DNA of 21,583 bases, taken from the NCBI GenBank assembly GCA_031370825.1, contig JANMRB010000066.1, positions 1 through 21,583 on the forward strand. The letters are read 5' to 3'. Shown in pieces: positions 20,110 to 21,583 of the stretch. The notes under the pieces are model-generated. The model did not search any database. It was not told where the DNA came from and saw only the letters and a program-made list of their open reading frames with translations. The translations under genes and the position numbers were made by a program. The DNA comes from JAENVT01 sp031370825 (lineage in GTDB: Bacteria > Actinomycetota > Acidimicrobiia > Acidimicrobiales > Ilumatobacteraceae). Each line of letters begins with the position of its first letter. The stretch's first letter is position 1.

Positions 20110-21237
20110 TCAAACTTCGGACAGGTCGACCCATTGCCGTGTCTCGGCGGAACGCTCGGTTGCTTCGCAAAGTGCCTGCACACGGCAACCGTGGGCGAAG
20201 TCGGGGGACCACGGCCCGTCCGGCCACGAGCCCAACAGCCCGGCGACCTGGTTGACGAAACTCGCGCCATATCCGACGCCTTGACCGATCGGCCACCAAT
20301 GGGCTGCGTACGGATGGCCGGCCTGTTCCGCCCGAATGGTGCGCATGCCGTACAGCTGGGGATCTTCCCCATCGGAGCCAAACTTCAACTCGTTCAGCCG
20401 GGCGTAATCGAACACCAGCGTGCCGTGCGTACCGTTGACCTCGACAGTCATGTCACATGGTCTGCGAACTGCCGTTCTGCCAACTTCGAGGGTGCCCGCT
20501 GCCCCCGAGCCGAACCGCAACAGTGCAGAGGCCGCTTCATCGACCGTCACCGCACGCGGACCATCCGGAGTGGAACGCTCGCGAGTGAAGGTGCTGGTTT
20601 GTGCACTCACTCGCTCCACATCACCAACCATCCACAACGCCATGTCGAAGAGGTGGCAGCCGAGGTCGGCGATGGTTGTTCCACCCATCGTCCGGTCGAA
20701 GCGCCAGTCGAAGGGGATGGTCGGGTCGGCGAACTCGTCCGACATCCAGTTGGCTCGCCACAGCAGTACATCCCCGATCACGCCGTCCTTGATCATGCGT
20801 TGCATGAGGGCGAGCGCCGGTAGCCGTCGATAGTTGAAGCCGACGGCATTGGGCACTCCGGCGGCGGCCACCGCATCCGCAGCCGAGGCCGCGTCGGCAT
20901 AGGACGCGGCGAGTGGCTTCTCGCACAGGATTGCCTTGCCGGCCGCGGCCGCGGCGATCGCGATCTCCGCGTGCGTGCCGGGCGGGGTGCAGATGTCGAT
21001 GATATCGATGGTCGGATCGTCGATCAGCGTGCGCCAGTCCGTCGTGAACGAGGGGATCTCGTACGCGCGTGCGGCTTCCTCGACGGCCGCCGGGTTCCTG
21101 CCGGAGATCGAGGCAACGACCGGTCGGACCGGGAGGTCGTAGAGCATCGGTGCGACGCGATAGCCGTAGCTGTGGGCCTTGCCCATGATTCCGTAACCGA
21201 CGATCCCGACTCGAACCTCGCGGCGGTCGGTAGTCAT
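20110..21237 (-). CDS. Gfo/Idh/MocA-family oxidoreductase
   Basis: A 375-residue NAD(P)-dependent sugar/polyol dehydrogenase. The Rossmann loop is GYGIMG at residues 14-19; CEKPLA (EKP at 106-108) carries the active-site lysine, and ADLGCHLFD gives Asp191 and His195, the canonical catalytic pair. The middle segment GFNYRRLPAL is typical of the inositol-dehydrogenase-like branch. It would oxidise a cyclic polyol or sugar, or reduce the keto form. The start is well supported: AAGGAG (21246-21251) lies eight bases before ATG 21237. It follows the partial oxidoreductase after a 13-bp gap, so the two form an operon, probably for one carbohydrate pathway. Confidence 0.93.
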   Translation of the reverse strand: MTTDRREVRVGIVGYGIMGKAHSYGYRVAPMLYDLPVRPVVASISGRNPAAVEEAARAYEIPSFTTDWRTLIDDPTIDIIDICTPPGTHAEIAIAAAAAGKAILCEKPLAASYADAASAADAVAAAGVPNAVGFNYRRLPALALMQRMIKDGVIGDVLLWRANWMSDEFADPTIPFDWRFDRTMGGTTIADLGCHLFDMALWMVGDVERVSAQTSTFTRERSTPDGPRAVTVDEAASALLRFGSGAAGTLEVGRTAVRRPCDMTVEVNGTHGTLVFDYARLNELKFGSDGEDPQLYGMRTIRAEQAGHPYAAHWWPIGQGVGYGASFVNQVAGLLGSWPDGPWSPDFAHGCRVQALCEATERSAETRQWVDLSEV

Positions 21238-21245
21238 TCTGATAT

Positions 21246-21251
21246 CTCCTT
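21246..21251 (-). promoter_or_regulatory. Strong Shine-Dalgarno before the oxidoreductase gene
   Basis: AAGGAG, eight bases before ATG 21237; its first base overlaps the stop codon of the upstream gene, consistent with coupled translation. It contrasts with the leaderless starts found elsewhere in the window. Confidence 0.75.
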
Positions 21252-21583
21252 CACGTGATGCGGCTGGGCTGGTCGATCGGTGCGCCGGTTTGGAAACAGC
21301 GGATGATGGACTGACAGACCGCTATGTCGTGGAGGGCGTCATCGGCGTCGGTGATCGGTGCTCGGCCAGTGATGACGCAGTCGTGAAATGCGAGAAGCTC
21401 TGCCTTGAACGCGCTGTCGTACGAGGTGATCTCCTCCGTGCGCCACGATCGCGCGGTGCCGTTGTCGCCACTTTCGACTTCGAGCAGGGTGGGCGCGCTG
21501 CGCAGGAACGGTGAGGGGAAGTTGAGGGTCACCCGCTTGTCGGGTCCGTAACAGGCGAACTCCATCTTGTAGTTGGTGAAGCC
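21251..21583 (-). CDS. Gfo/Idh/MocA-type oxidoreductase, C-terminal part
   Basis: The visible 110 residues begin at the window edge with GFTNYKMEFACYGPDKRVT, so the 5' end is missing. The segment resembles the C-terminal domain of a Gfo/Idh/MocA protein: a beta-sheet strand pair, then SYDSAFKAELLAFHDCVITG, RAPITDADDALHDIAVCQSI and IRCFQTG, the usual closing helix. The internal ATG at 21565 is not a start; the sequence continues in frame to the edge. It precedes and is likely co-transcribed with the complete homologue 13 bp downstream. Confidence 0.75.
   Translation of the reverse strand, partial: GFTNYKMEFACYGPDKRVTLNFPSPFLRSAPTLLEVESGDNGTARSWRTEEITSYDSAFKAELLAFHDCVITGRAPITDADDALHDIAVCQSIIRCFQTGAPIDQPSRIT

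Overview
The window is high-GC DNA from a bacterium that is most likely an actinomycete-type (Actinomycetota) organism, perhaps of the class Acidimicrobiia. The placement is inferred from GC content, FadD/acyl-CoA dehydrogenase genes, a DUF512 radical-SAM gene joined to der, lipoproteins with an ACGSD-type N-terminus, and many apparently leaderless genes (TANNNT hexamer 5-9 nt before the start codon). No rRNA, tRNA, insertion sequence or phage gene was seen. Coding density is very high; the largest gene-free stretch is about 160 bp (19950-20109).

Left region (1-7849): the 3' end of a hydantoinase/carbamoylase-family amidase on the + strand converges, over a strong hairpin terminator, on a seven-gene minus-strand cluster. 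In transcription order this is a gamma-glutamyltransferase-like Ntn hydrolase, a luciferase-like flavin monooxygenase, a cytosine-deaminase-like amidohydrolase, an SDR dehydrogenase, and an ABC importer (ATPase, permease, NMT1/THI5-like binding lipoprotein). Together they look like an uptake and breakdown route for a nitrogen-containing small molecule such as a pyrimidine, hydantoin or ureide; the substrate is not known.

Middle region (7848-15552): a small membrane protein and a glycerophosphodiester phosphodiesterase converge. An aldehyde dehydrogenase and a translationally coupled Gfo/Idh/MocA oxidoreductase follow, then a divergently transcribed acyl-CoA synthetase (minus) and a SirB1-like protein coupled to a flavin reductase (plus), then an acyl-CoA dehydrogenase.

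Right region (15549-21583): ispH (minus) is divergent from a tightly linked + strand run: DUF512 radical-SAM/PDZ protein, der GTPase, a zinc-ribbon single-TM protein and a small lipoprotein. After that run comes a perfect hairpin and a two-repeat sequence that closely resembles a relic type I-E CRISPR array, with no cas genes in view. The window ends with two minus-strand Gfo/Idh/MocA oxidoreductase genes, the upstream one cut by the window edge.

The main observations beyond ordinary annotation are the CRISPR-like relic, recurrent leaderless promoters (three divergent gene pairs have overlapping or mirror-image -10 elements), the putative N-compound catabolic cluster, and the uncharacterised DUF512-Der-zinc-ribbon group.
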